Shown here: piece by piece, positions 51,807 through 60,448 of the stretch
Layout: each line of letters opens with the position of its first letter
Position numbering within the stretch: the first letter of the stretch is position 1
Program-made: the position numbers and the translations under genes
Notes under the pieces: generated by a model
Told to the model about the DNA's origin: nothing
Seen by the model: only the letters and a program-made list of their open reading frames with translations
Databases searched by the model: none
From: Actinomyces johnsonii
Lineage (GTDB): Bacteria > Actinomycetota > Actinomycetes > Actinomycetales > Actinomycetaceae
Length of the DNA: 64,000 nucleotides
NCBI RefSeq assembly: GCF_006546835.1
Contig: NZ_VICB01000003.1
Coordinates: 1-64,000, forward strand
Direction: 5' to 3'

Positions 51807-54383
51807 CTAACCATTACGGTAATTACTTCGGGCGGCCTGTAGCTCACCCCAATCGTTTTCAAGCGTGGTGGCTGTCGGCCTAGTGCCTAGAGTAACCAAT
51901 GGCTGTGAATGACTATCAATATAGCGGCAAGAGTCCCTAAATACTCGACTGACCACCTCAATTACTTCTGGCAACGAATCCGCTTTGACTTTCGAAAGGC
52001 AGTTCAGACGTACGTTGGGCTGGTATCGCAGTGTCACTCCAGCAAAGACTTCCGTCTCAACAAACACCTCGCACCATGAACGAATGAGGCTGTAACCCCT
52101 CTGAACAAGCTCATTGCGCTCGTCGCTGTCCTTTGATGACTTTGCTTTCTGCACGACCGAGTTGATTAGCTTTGTAATTTTCGAAATAGAGTCCCATTGA
52201 GGGTGACTCCCTCGCATAATGAAGCCCTTTCCGTTTTCGTCCGAAATCTGGAAGTATGTGCACGTCCGTTTCGCGTCCTCGATGATTTGCAGGAGCGTTG
52301 TCGTGAAGAAGATATCGTGAGTAAACACGATGACCTGCGCTGTTTCAGACAAAGCTGCTACTCGTTCTGCGACTTCGCCAACCCTGCGGTGATCAAGGCT
52401 CGAAACGGGGTCGTCAAAAATTACGGGCGCCGTCACTCCAGAAAGTCGGGCTTCGGCAAGAAAATCTGCCATAGCGAGTACTTTCTGCTCACCTTCGGAG
52501 AATACTGTCGAAGGCTTGTAGTTATCGACTAATAGCCTATTTCGCTGTGCGCGCCCTTGTCGTCCAATGTGATTTACCTTCACTTCTGGGGCGCGGAGTG
52601 CTCGACATTCTTCCGAAAATAGAGCGTCAAAATTGTTGTCGACAATTTGCTTGTTTGCTTGCTTGGAGCAGTTCGTCAGTCTGCGGATAAGGCTAGGAAA
52701 CTGTTTGTTGCAGGTTTTTAGCCCAGCAACCCACTGAGCCTTGTTGACAAACTCTTCGATACTGGCCCACGACTTGGCAAGCTCAACCGCCGCAACAAGT
52801 TCAGAAAGGCGATGCTTCTCTTCTTGCAGCGTCTCGGAGCGATTTGCGTCTTGATCCTGGAGTTGTTCACGTTCTTGTGTTACGTTCTCGAATTCAGTTT
52901 TCAGATCTATACCATCAACACTTACGGTGTTGATCACCGACAGCACTAGTTGTTCAGAAGCGGAAAGAGTCTCGGCTGCTACTTCAAGCGCATTCATAAT
53001 CCGCTCGAGCTTAGCATAATAGGCAGGTTTGTCGTCGGAGTCGGCATGTTCCTGTATAAGCGCTTTGGCATCAGAGAGTTGTGTCGACGTTACTCTCCCA
53101 ACGAGCTCCTTGAGTCGTTCTTTGCTGCTATTGATGTCCGCAGAGATCTTATCTTCCAGGAGTTCGGCATACTTCTCGATGAGCGTACGAGCTGCATCCT
53201 GCAATGGTTGCCGGCAATACAGGCAGCGCCCGGTATCGTACGCCGAATTTGCATCGAGATGCTGGCGATATCTCTCGGCAGACTCGATGAACATCATCCA
53301 AGTATCATCTGGAGTCATCGGCAAGTCAGCTTCTTTAAACAGTGCAACGCGGAACAGTCGATAGTTCTCTTCGAGTTGCTTAAGTTTCTGGCGCTCTTGC
53401 TCGTATGTATCGACGTCAAAGTCTTCTATCGCACGGGTGGCTTCACAGGCTTGGCTTAATGCTTGTTCAGTGCGCTGCAGCTCTCGAATCCTGATTTTGA
53501 TAGTATTGGATTCCAGCTCGGCCACCCTCGTACTTTGCGATTCGATACGGGTGTTAACCTCTGGGTCGGTGACTGCCATTGATTTTAGGTGCGCTAGGTC
53601 TGTGGCAGCACTAAGTGAAACGATATGCTGATATACACTAGTGTTTTTGTCGAACCGAGACAGGATGTCAGGCGGCACCGCTGAGGGTGTCCCAGCCTCC
53701 CTCTTTGCAGCTTCCTGCACGGACTTGACACCCGTCGTGACATGTTCAAACAAGGCCAATACGGCAGGTGTGTAGGTGTAGTCTAAGTCATCATCGACAT
53801 GGAGTTTGACAGCACGACTGTCAAATATTGACATCCTTGTGAAGGGCGGCACGCCTTTTTCTCCGTGCCATTCATGACACTGCTCATCATTATCGCCAAG
53901 TCTGTACTTGATGGTGGCTGACATTGCCTCAGGCTGAGTGTGTGCGATGTTCCCGAGAATCTCTTTGTCGACTGTGCGGCTGTCCGCAAGCGCCTTAAAG
54001 ATTCGCGAGTATCCTGTCTTACCCGTTCCGTTCTCGCCAAACAAGATAGTGAGGTGAGGATCCGGCTTGATAACGTTGCCTGTACCCAGTGCGTTGACGC
54101 CAATGACGTCAGACAATGATGTTATTGTCAGTGGGGCGATTGTCTCTGTGTCGGCGTTGGAGGCGATAAGCAGTGGCTCATCCGGGAGTGTTCGTTCTTC
54201 AAGTCCGTTCTCCTGCAAGAAAAGTTTGTACGCGGTAGCTATACTTTTGCCGTTAAGCGGCGCCTTGTTGTCGATGACATTTCGTACGATGTAGCGCGCC
54301 CATTCTGGCGCTATGTTTGCCCACTCGACCAGGAGGTCGCGCGGGTTTTTGCTGGATGAGATGTTATCGCGTTTCGGGCTCAT
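51807..54383 (-). CDS. AAA_13-type ATPase, RloC/PrrC-like
   Basis: 858 residues from ATG 54383. An ABC/SMC-like ATPase split by a coiled-coil: Walker A LFGENGTGKTGYS (about 112-124), long helices with C-L-Y-C at about 387, forming a zinc-hook-like turn at the coiled-coil tip, the ABC signature FSEGEQKVLAMA (about 625), Walker B VIFDDPVSSLDHR (about 652) and the switch His in VFTHD. The layout is that of RloC/PrrC-related proteins, several of which are anticodon nucleases in phage defence. The C-terminal 150 residues have R-S-W-C-E, with Arg and Glu at the PrrC spacing, but I find no His at the matching place, so nuclease activity is not supported. Isolated gene, AT-rich, likely defence-related. 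Confidence 0.82.
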   Translation of the reverse strand: MSPKRDNISSSKNPRDLLVEWANIAPEWARYIVRNVIDNKAPLNGKSIATAYKLFLQENGLEERTLPDEPLLIASNADTETIAPLTITSLSDVIGVNALGTGNVIKPDPHLTILFGENGTGKTGYSRIFKALADSRTVDKEILGNIAHTQPEAMSATIKYRLGDNDEQCHEWHGEKGVPPFTRMSIFDSRAVKLHVDDDLDYTYTPAVLALFEHVTTGVKSVQEAAKREAGTPSAVPPDILSRFDKNTSVYQHIVSLSAATDLAHLKSMAVTDPEVNTRIESQSTRVAELESNTIKIRIRELQRTEQALSQACEATRAIEDFDVDTYEQERQKLKQLEENYRLFRVALFKEADLPMTPDDTWMMFIESAERYRQHLDANSAYDTGRCLYCRQPLQDAARTLIEKYAELLEDKISADINSSKERLKELVGRVTSTQLSDAKALIQEHADSDDKPAYYAKLERIMNALEVAAETLSASEQLVLSVINTVSVDGIDLKTEFENVTQEREQLQDQDANRSETLQEEKHRLSELVAAVELAKSWASIEEFVNKAQWVAGLKTCNKQFPSLIRRLTNCSKQANKQIVDNNFDALFSEECRALRAPEVKVNHIGRQGRAQRNRLLVDNYKPSTVFSEGEQKVLAMADFLAEARLSGVTAPVIFDDPVSSLDHRRVGEVAERVAALSETAQVIVFTHDIFFTTTLLQIIEDAKRTCTYFQISDENGKGFIMRGSHPQWDSISKITKLINSVVQKAKSSKDSDERNELVQRGYSLIRSWCEVFVETEVFAGVTLRYQPNVRLNCLSKVKADSLPEVIEVVSRVFRDSCRYIDSHSQPLVTLGTRPTATTLENDWGELQAARSNYRNG

Positions 54384-54559
54384 TGTAGTGCTTTCGTTAA
54401 GCATAGTATGCTGAGTTCTGGTTATATGATACGCACATACTTCATAATTCAATCGCTAGCTGTGTCTCCAGTTTTCTATGGGGCTGTATAGTTCGGCGCA
54501 CCTGATCGTGATACGGCTATCTGAGGCTGCATGGCTTTGATAGGTGGCTACGTGTGCTG

Positions 54560-55519
54560 TTACGCCACCGCCCCCACTCCACGCTCCATCACGGTCTGCA
54601 CATCCACTCGCGCTTTCGCCAGTATCGTGCTGGCGTCATTACCAAGAATTTCTTCTATTTCCCAGGTTCTGACTGTCGCCTGCCGTGGTAACCAGATGCC
54701 GATGCGCTGGGCTTGGTAGTCGTTGTCGAGATCGAGGATGAGGTAGCCCAGGAGTTGCATGAGCGTTTTGCGCACCCATGGTGCTGTGATGGTGTCCTTG
54801 ACTTTGAAGTCGAAGAGGGTGTCGTCGATGAACCAGTCACCATCAGCGCCACCAACCAAGGAGGCACCGGTAAAGTGCGGATTCTCCGTGTACTCGACGC
54901 CCTTGCGGATCATTGTGCGCCACTGCTCGACTTGCCCCTGATTGGCAGCGCGTAAGTTGGAGACATCGGCAAGCATGGCGGGCGGAATCGAAGCAAACAG
55001 ATCATCGACGGTTTTGCTCGCGTGCAACCGTTCTCCCAAGGAACTGAAGAGCGCGCGCAGACCCGCTCGATATAACGCCTCACACCAGGTGAAGATGATA
55101 CTAGCGCGATCTTTATCTTCTTCGGTGCCTTGGATCATTAGGTTCTCGGCTTCGCGGAAGCTATCTGCCAGCATTTCTGTGACACGCTCACCGTCCTTCA
55201 TGAGCCGTGCGTACATGAGGGCGAACGCCCTGACGCCAAGGGCGGACGCGCTGTAGGTGGGCTCAAACTGGTCGAGCATCATCCTGGTGCGGATGTCGAA
55301 AGCGGTGCCGACGGTCGGTGAGTGCCGTCGCTTGTCCTGTACTTCCTCCGGCAGCGGAACGACCAACGGTGCCTTGACTAGGTCGTAGAAGCCGAGCTGC
55401 GTGGCGAACTCCTTGCCTGCCTTGGATTGGCCTGCGGCGGTAGCGAGTGCTGGGGCACAGTCCTCCACCAGCTTGCGAAAGGGAGATCGCTTGTCGTTGA
55501 GATGGGTCGTCAGGGTCAT
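54560..55519 (-). CDS. PD-(D/E)XK-like protein of unknown function
   Basis: 319 residues from ATG 55519 (GGAG six bases upstream). The N-terminal 200 residues are helical. A PD-(D/E)XK-type core lies at about 235-300: GADGDWFIDDTLFDFKVKD, where the Asp and the D-x-K pair fit the active-site pattern, followed by a helix with LMQLLGYLILDLD and RIGIWLPRQATVRTW. That arrangement recurs in a group of actinobacterial hypothetical proteins. Nuclease activity is inferred from these residues. It is read in the same direction as the AAA_13-type gene, 176 bases upstream of it, and the two may act together. Confidence 0.65.
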   Translation of the reverse strand: MTLTTHLNDKRSPFRKLVEDCAPALATAAGQSKAGKEFATQLGFYDLVKAPLVVPLPEEVQDKRRHSPTVGTAFDIRTRMMLDQFEPTYSASALGVRAFALMYARLMKDGERVTEMLADSFREAENLMIQGTEEDKDRASIIFTWCEALYRAGLRALFSSLGERLHASKTVDDLFASIPPAMLADVSNLRAANQGQVEQWRTMIRKGVEYTENPHFTGASLVGGADGDWFIDDTLFDFKVKDTITAPWVRKTLMQLLGYLILDLDNDYQAQRIGIWLPRQATVRTWEIEEILGNDASTILAKARVDVQTVMERGVGAVA

Positions 55520-55937
55520 GGGAGGCTCCACCGCAGGATTGAGAGGGATATACAGCAGTGCAGGGCCGAGCGACGCCGGTGTCGCCATGGGTGACAGGGG
55601 CTGGAGGAAGACTCCAACAGGGACGGGGCTGCGTTGCCGCAATCGATAGTAGAGCGTCGCACGGCGAGCCAGTAGCCGTCTCCTGTCCTGGCGGGCTGTT
55701 TGCGGCTGAATCGTGATCTGATGTGGGCAAGACGCGGTGCACTTCGCTGTGCGGGCCCACACCCTGCTACCAGGGGCAATCCGAGCGTTCTTGCGGGCTA
55801 CCCGTGCCCGTGCCTGAGCGCGGGGGAGGACTCTTCTCGTCTCTCTTAGCGCTCGTGGGCGCCAGTTCCGTAGTACAGAAGAAGCAGTAGACGCCGGCGA
55901 GCTGGCGTCCAACGGAGCGATCGAGGTGCCTGCGCCG
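55520..55937. other. Intergenic region upstream of the PD-(D/E)XK-like gene
   Basis: About 420 bases. The frame of the downstream gene stays open through it, but the sequence there is Arg/Ser/Pro-rich with no alternative start or motif, so I treat it as noncoding. It probably contains the promoter of the minus-strand gene. Confidence 0.4.
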
Positions 55938-56414
55938 CTACGCCGCCTGGAACCGGCTCTCGACAATCGCCACCCGGCCCGCAAGCTGTTCGTGCTGGGT
56001 GGTGAGTAGCTTGAGTGCGCCTTGAGCCTGGAGAGCGTCTTCATGCTGGGTTTCGATATCTTTACTGAGTGTGTCGATCCGCTTGGTCACTTCCTGATGG
56101 TTGCGATCGATCTTCTCGTCCAGTTCTGTGAATCGGTTGTCGATCTCATTGAACTGAGCACCGATGGCGTCAAAACGCGTTTCCATGCTTGTACGCATTT
56201 CTTTCATCTCATGTTCAAGCGTGTCGAGTCGACTCTCTACGCCGTTTATACGACCTTCCAAACTGTCTAAACGGCCATCTATCTTATCGAGTCGTTCATC
56301 AACTTTGTCGAGACGCTTGTCTATCTTGTCGAAGCGCTCAGCGTTACGCTCTTCCATGGCGTTGAAGTTAGTGGTTAGTAGCTCTTGTATGCGTTGAAAA
56401 TCGTTATCGGTCAT
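55938..56414 (-). CDS. Coiled-coil protein
   Basis: About 158 residues from ATG 56414. From residue 20 to 110 there is a near-heptad series of KIDKRLDK, VDERLDK, IDGRLDS, LEGRING-type units, giving a long charged coiled coil. A second helix region ends LLTTQHEQLAGRVAIVE. No membrane segment or enzyme motif. Such proteins are frequent as structural or regulatory partners. Its neighbours are a membrane protein (94 bases upstream) and, beyond a gap of 418 bases, the PD-(D/E)XK-like gene. Function unknown. Confidence 0.75.
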   Translation of the reverse strand: MTDNDFQRIQELLTTNFNAMEERNAERFDKIDKRLDKVDERLDKIDGRLDSLEGRINGVESRLDTLEHEMKEMRTSMETRFDAIGAQFNEIDNRFTELDEKIDRNHQEVTKRIDTLSKDIETQHEDALQAQGALKLLTTQHEQLAGRVAIVESRFQAA

Positions 56415-56508
56415 ACTTCTATTTAAGCATGTTGGTGCGCGGGTGTAAACCACGATATCGTGACAGGTAGAATGTGGTCGGCCTGGCGCCAGTATGTCTT
56501 CGACTTGG

Positions 56509-57171
56509 CTAGTACTTCTTTAAGTGCTCGAGAAAAGGATGAATGGCGGAACGGCGGACATCTCCAATGTAGTTGAGGGTCACAATGTCAACAGCAATAG
56601 CGCACATAAGTGCGCCGCTACCACCGTGGTGGACGAAGTTTGCCAACGCAAATGATGTTATCGTCACCGCGAGAGCGGCAAGACTGGCTGGGGTGAAAGC
56701 CTTATACGTCTGCTTATTGAGTGGAAGTAAGAAACCAATACGTGCAGGCAACACTGGCTGGCCCCTGTAGTAGACACGTGCGCAGCGCCGGCGCTCGAGA
56801 TAAAAGAGGATGGTGCGCCGATACTCCAAAATCTGGAGCCCGAACATAATGAGCAGAAACGGCACCAAGGGTTGCTCTCGCAGGACGGGAACCACCACGG
56901 TGACCGTTGCAGCAACGATCGCTTCAACATACTTCCAGGCCGGAATCATCGTCGCTGCCACCACCTCAGACTGCGCCCAGCGCTGCATGTCCTCCAAGTG
57001 TTGCTTGCGCTCGTCTGTGGCTGAGGAAATCTGCTCCTGTGCCCAGGTGGCGGTTCGCATCATGCGGTGGCGGTAGGACAGCTGTGTGGCGGCCACGGCG
57101 GCAGCGATCAGGCCAGTCAGTGCGGTGACAACGCCGACGGCAGTGTCGACACTGAAAGACGCGATATTCAT
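56509..57171 (-). CDS. Membrane protein of unknown function (related in layout to 58906)
   Basis: 220 residues from ATG 57171 (57186 possible). Four predicted membrane helices: about 9-28, 78-95, 97-117 and 165-205 (the last may be two). A cytoplasmic loop carries TDERKQHLEDMQRW. The motif R-R-C-A-R-V-Y-Y-R before a P-x-R segment resembles E-R-V-R-I-N-E-H-Y-R before A-R-I-P in the protein at 58906-59586, so the two could be distant relatives. Function unknown. Confidence 0.65.
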   Translation of the reverse strand: MNIASFSVDTAVGVVTALTGLIAAAVAATQLSYRHRMMRTATWAQEQISSATDERKQHLEDMQRWAQSEVVAATMIPAWKYVEAIVAATVTVVVPVLREQPLVPFLLIMFGLQILEYRRTILFYLERRRCARVYYRGQPVLPARIGFLLPLNKQTYKAFTPASLAALAVTITSFALANFVHHGGSGALMCAIAVDIVTLNYIGDVRRSAIHPFLEHLKKY

Positions 57172-57268
57172 GATTGTATGGCGCACCGCGCCAGATCGTT
57201 GTCGGTGGGATGACCCTGGGGGAGGGGTGCACGTTGGCTCATGGCGGCATTGTAGCCAGGGGTGGTTA

Positions 57269-57337
57269 TCCCACCCCTCCCACCGACTCCTCTACCTGCA
57301 TTTCCAGCGCATTGTCAGGGCGATGAGGGTACGGGGG
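57269..57337 (-). pseudogene. Fragment similar to the 3' end of the XRE gene at 58220
   Basis: About 70 bases (CCCTCCCACCGACTCCTCTA-, then -CAGGGCGATGAGGGTACG) align with 58228-58296, the last 23 codons of the XRE regulator, with about a dozen differences and no open frame. Just upstream of the second Tat-lipoprotein gene, it is a leftover of an earlier XRE gene copy. Confidence 0.65.
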
Positions 57338-57522
57338 TAGCAGCAGTCTTCGATGATGCGGTACTTCTAAACATGCTCAGGGCTGGTGAGAAGGATAGGA
57401 GAACTGAAGGGTGCTGACATAAATCAACTGGGGAAAGGCGCGACGGCGGGTGTAGATCTTCTTGGGTAGTTACGGGCGCCTCTCAACGCCCGGTCCCCAC
57501 CCTACCTTGAAGGATTCGAGCC

Positions 57523-58074
57523 ATGCGACAGCAGATTCGTTTTCTCACCCATGCTCTTGGTCGTCGTGAGACGATCAAGTACCTGTCGATCGTGGCTGTC
57601 GGTACGGCTATCGCTCCCCTGACTGGCTGCTCCGGCTCCACCTTGGCATTCAAGAAGTTCGCCGCTGGCACCTGGGACATATCTTTTGATGATATGGATA
57701 GTTGGAAGACTGCAGTTCTTACAGTAAGTGAGGGAAAGTGGGAATTGCAGGCTGAGCGGAGAGATGGGGGTGAGAAAGAGGCTGCTCAGGGGGTGTGGAG
57801 CATGTCGGGAACCTCTGTGTCGGTGAAGGAGCAGGGGGAGGATACGAGGTTTGTTGAGTATGGCACTGATGTTGCTTCAGGTATTCCTGAAGATGTGGAC
57901 ACCGAGAATATGCCCACTTCATTCACGTGGAGCCACGACGAAGGAGATGATGGGATAAATAGGTTCGAGTTTTCGGTGCAGTGGGATCGTAAGAATCGGA
58001 ATTTGACTTTGCGGAGAGAGGTACCGTCCTCGTGGGGGCCATTCTCACTGACAGCTAAGAAGCGGAAGAAGTAG
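57523..58074 (+). CDS. Tat-type lipoprotein (paralogue of 47738)
   Basis: 183 residues from ATG 57523 (AAGGA upstream). GRRETIKYLS and lipobox LTGC as in 47738-48286, and the first about 50 residues are almost identical. After FKKFAAGTWD the sequence differs: a beta-rich domain with VLTVSEGKWELQ and SVQWDRKNRNLTL, the last recalling PVVWDKDSQTLTL of the paralogue, so the fold is probably kept. A conserved signal and leader with a fast-changing mature part is notable. Function unknown. Confidence 0.8.
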   Translation: MRQQIRFLTHALGRRETIKYLSIVAVGTAIAPLTGCSGSTLAFKKFAAGTWDISFDDMDSWKTAVLTVSEGKWELQAERRDGGEKEAAQGVWSMSGTSVSVKEQGEDTRFVEYGTDVASGIPEDVDTENMPTSFTWSHDEGDDGINRFEFSVQWDRKNRNLTLRREVPSSWGPFSLTAKKRKK

Positions 58075-58219
58075 CAGTTTTCGACTGAAGGGTCGACTAA
58101 CGAATCAAGAACCTAGGTGGACTCTGTCTGTTCTCACGAGCAGGTGGAACGATGGAGCGTATCTGCCACTGCAACATGAGCAGTTCCACGAGTTGCTGCA
58201 GCTGTCTTAGGAGACACAG

Positions 58220-58591
58220 CTACTCACTCATCCCTCCCACCAACTCCTCCACCTGTATGTCCAGCACCGTCGCCAGGGCGATGACGATACGCAGGCGCGG
58301 GTTCATGGGGGTGCCGGGGCGGGACTCGCCCTTTTCGAACTTTTGGTAGGTGTAGGTGGAGATGCCGGCGGCGTGGGCCAGGGCTTCCTGGCTGAGACCC
58401 TTGGCGATACGGGCGCGCTGCAGCCGCAGGCCGAGCTGGCGGGCGATGGGCCACCACTGCTCGTCACATGGCTGATGGAGGAGGAAGCGCTCCGTCACTG
58501 CCCGCTCCTGATCGCGCTGGAAGGCGTACTCGAAGAACGTCGACAGCAGCCCCGCACCAAACAGCGTCCCACCCAACTCTCCCAACGGCAC
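58220..58591 (-). CDS. XRE-family regulator, possibly with a foreign N-terminus
   Basis: 123 residues from GTG 58591. Residues about 50-118 are a Cro/C1-type helix-turn-helix: RLQRARIAKGLSQEALAHAAG, then ISTYTYQKFEKGESRPGT, then ALATVLDIQVEELVGG, a complete DNA-binding domain. Residues 1-38 (GELGGTLFGAGLLSTFFEY) look like part of a membrane protein, so the long frame may have arisen by joining an eroded gene to the regulator. The real start could be internal. Autoregulation or control of nearby accessory genes is likely. Confidence 0.72.
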   Translation of the reverse strand: MPLGELGGTLFGAGLLSTFFEYAFQRDQERAVTERFLLHQPCDEQWWPIARQLGLRLQRARIAKGLSQEALAHAAGISTYTYQKFEKGESRPGTPMNPRLRIVIALATVLDIQVEELVGGMSE

Positions 58592-58603
58592 CGCATGCAG
58601 CTA

Positions 58604-58760
58604 CTACCAATCACCCAGCCGCAGCGGGGTCACCCAAGCGTTGAGCATCATGAGGAGAATGTCGGCCAGCGTCAGGGAGGCGGCCAACAGGGCGGCTTTG
58701 GTTTTGCAGAGGCGGTGGTGGAGGAAGGGGAATGGATGGTGGGCGTGTATACATAAATTA
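58604..58760 (-). pseudogene. Possible remnant of a membrane protein gene
   Basis: In the minus-strand frame ending at 58604, residues such as AALLAASLTLADILLMMLNAW form a hydrophobic segment. It continues in sense, but in another frame, into GTLFGAGLLSTFFEY at the start of the next open frame. The two together look like one membrane protein broken by a frameshift. Confidence 0.4.
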
Positions 58761-58905
58761 TAGGCATTCCGACCTGTAGGGCGCAAACACTTACCTGTCG
58801 TTTGCCACTTCGTCTTTGAAATCATAATCCTGTGGTGGATTTCCGAGCCAATCCTGCACCTTAAGCGCGACTTCCTGAGTTAGTGGATGATACCAGATAG
58901 AGCCC

Positions 58906-59586
58906 TTAGCAACAAGCAACATCCTTCGACCATTCGTGTGCGAACCTTCTCGCAAAAGGCATTGTAAACCAAAGAGAATAGAATCCGACCAACAACGAGC
59001 CTGCGGTAGGCCCTGCAGAAGCCTTCATAACTATCAGAATCGCAGCGAAATATAGAAATATTGGGCAGAATGAACAGAATACTGCGCTCCAGAAAGGCCT
59101 TAGGTCCATTTTCCATAGCGGTATGCGCGCTTCAATAGATCGACTGGCCCTGTAATGCTCGTTGATTCGCACCCTCTCTGCGTACCACCCAACTGTCAGC
59201 CAACTAAGGTAAAAGCAAACAACCGAATAGATTGAGGACAACAATGCAATTCCATTTAAGCTGCCACCTTGTTTCGCAGATTGTATCGTTGGAGCGGCAT
59301 AGCCAATTGCCCATGCTGGAATCAGCATGAATTTCCACCAAGGCACATAGTGGGCCGCAATAAGACGTCCCTCCTGCGACAACCTTAGTTCTTTGAGAAT
59401 CTTCTGACGTGGCTCGTTATCAGTATCCTTGTCGATCGTGCCATTGATCCATTCAATATCTTGGTGAGCTTTTGCTGTCCGAGAGACCCTATTAAGACCA
59501 GCAAACAAGCCAATAGCAGAACCAGACACAGCAATCGCGTTCCTTACAACCGTCCAGATCGAGTCAGACAACAAACCCGTACCCAC
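58906..59586 (-). CDS. Membrane protein of unknown function
   Basis: 226 residues. Predicted membrane helices at about 12-30, 85-103, 110-135 and 165-205. A cytoplasmic loop has INGTIDKDTDNEPRQK, and between helices is ERVRINEHYRASRSIEARIP. AT-rich compared with the chromosome. The start (ATG 59586) is unsupported by a strong ribosome binding site. Distantly similar in layout to 56509-57171. No assigned function; its location within defence-type genes is suggestive only. Confidence 0.62.
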   Translation of the reverse strand: MGTGLLSDSIWTVVRNAIAVSGSAIGLFAGLNRVSRTAKAHQDIEWINGTIDKDTDNEPRQKILKELRLSQEGRLIAAHYVPWWKFMLIPAWAIGYAAPTIQSAKQGGSLNGIALLSSIYSVVCFYLSWLTVGWYAERVRINEHYRASRSIEARIPLWKMDLRPFWSAVFCSFCPIFLYFAAILIVMKASAGPTAGSLLVGFYSLWFTMPFARRFAHEWSKDVACC

Positions 59587-59704
59587 ACGCTACATTGATC
59601 TGATGGCAGCGGTGCCAGTTTGATTCCCCGACACTTTCAAGGCTGTTACTAGCCTCAATCATGCCGTACAATTGTCCATTCACACACCGCACGGCGGGCT
59701 CCGC

Positions 59705-59944
59705 TCACCCATACACCGCCCTCAGCGTGCGTGCTTCATCGGCAATCCAGCGGCGTAGCTCGTCCTGGGCGGCTGGATGGAAGGAGGGGGTAAGCATGGT
59801 GGCCTGCTCGAGAAGCTGCTCACCCTGCTCCTTGGTGTCCAGCCAGTCGGTGGTGGCACCAGTCAGGTTGAGGATTCGTCTCCACCGATGGAAAGAGCGG
59901 TAGAGTAAGTCCAGGACTCCTTGTGAGTGGTTGGCGATGTAGAC
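59705..59944 (-). pseudogene. C-terminal fragment of an unknown gene
   Basis: About 79 codons without any start, between in-frame TAA (59945-59947) and TGA (59705-59707). The translation (WRRILNLTGATTDWLDTKEQ, then ARTLRAVYG) is a well-formed helical protein end with normal high-GC codon use, unlike the AT-rich genes around it. Probably the remains of a chromosomal gene truncated by an insertion or deletion. Confidence 0.6.
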
Positions 59945-60005
59945 TTACTGCATACTGGTGTATATGTCTAACTACCGGACAACGGCATTAATCCGCAACT
60001 TTCGT

Positions 60006-60305
60006 CTATTTTCGAATCCAGTCGATGATTCTGGTAATAATACTCTTTGCTTGGGTTTCTGAAGCACTTCGTTGCCGCGAAGCCATGTCTTTTTTGAATA
60101 CATAGTTCTCCCATGCTGAGTTTGACAACTGCCATTCCTCATTTTCGTCACGAGTGAAGGCGTCTTCCGCGGCCAGTTCTGTTGCGATATCGTGAGGCTC
60201 GCCAAGTATTTTATGCAGTTCTCGCGCTTCTTTTCCGAAACTTTCTCTTTCCTCCTTTAGTTTATTCTCGACCAACAGAGTATGGTCAGGACTTGGACGT
60301 TGCAT
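60006..60305 (-). CDS. Small hypothetical protein downstream of the SIR2 gene
   Basis: 99 residues from ATG 60305, very charged and helical: KLKEERESFGKEARELHKI, then an acidic middle, then a basic amphipathic C-terminal end (IITRIIDWIRK). It lies on the same strand as the SIR2-domain gene and 143 bases downstream, so it may be part of the same unit. No family recognised. Confidence 0.55.
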   Translation of the reverse strand: MQRPSPDHTLLVENKLKEERESFGKEARELHKILGEPHDIATELAAEDAFTRDENEEWQLSNSAWENYVFKKDMASRQRSASETQAKSIITRIIDWIRK

Positions 60306-60448
60306 ACGGTAACTCTTTCAAAGGTTTCGAGCGTTATACTGTTTAAAAAGTTGCATTCTGTAGACTTGAATGGAAGATTCGCGCAGCGCATTAGTACAGA
60401 GTTTTCTTCGCAAAAACGCTCATCTTCGGCTGTAAGCTTCTAAACTAC

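Noticed and set aside
51807-54383. Calling the AAA_13-type protein an active anticodon nuclease
   Set aside because: The His of the Arg-Glu-His triad was not found at the PrrC spacing, so only the ATPase class is claimed.
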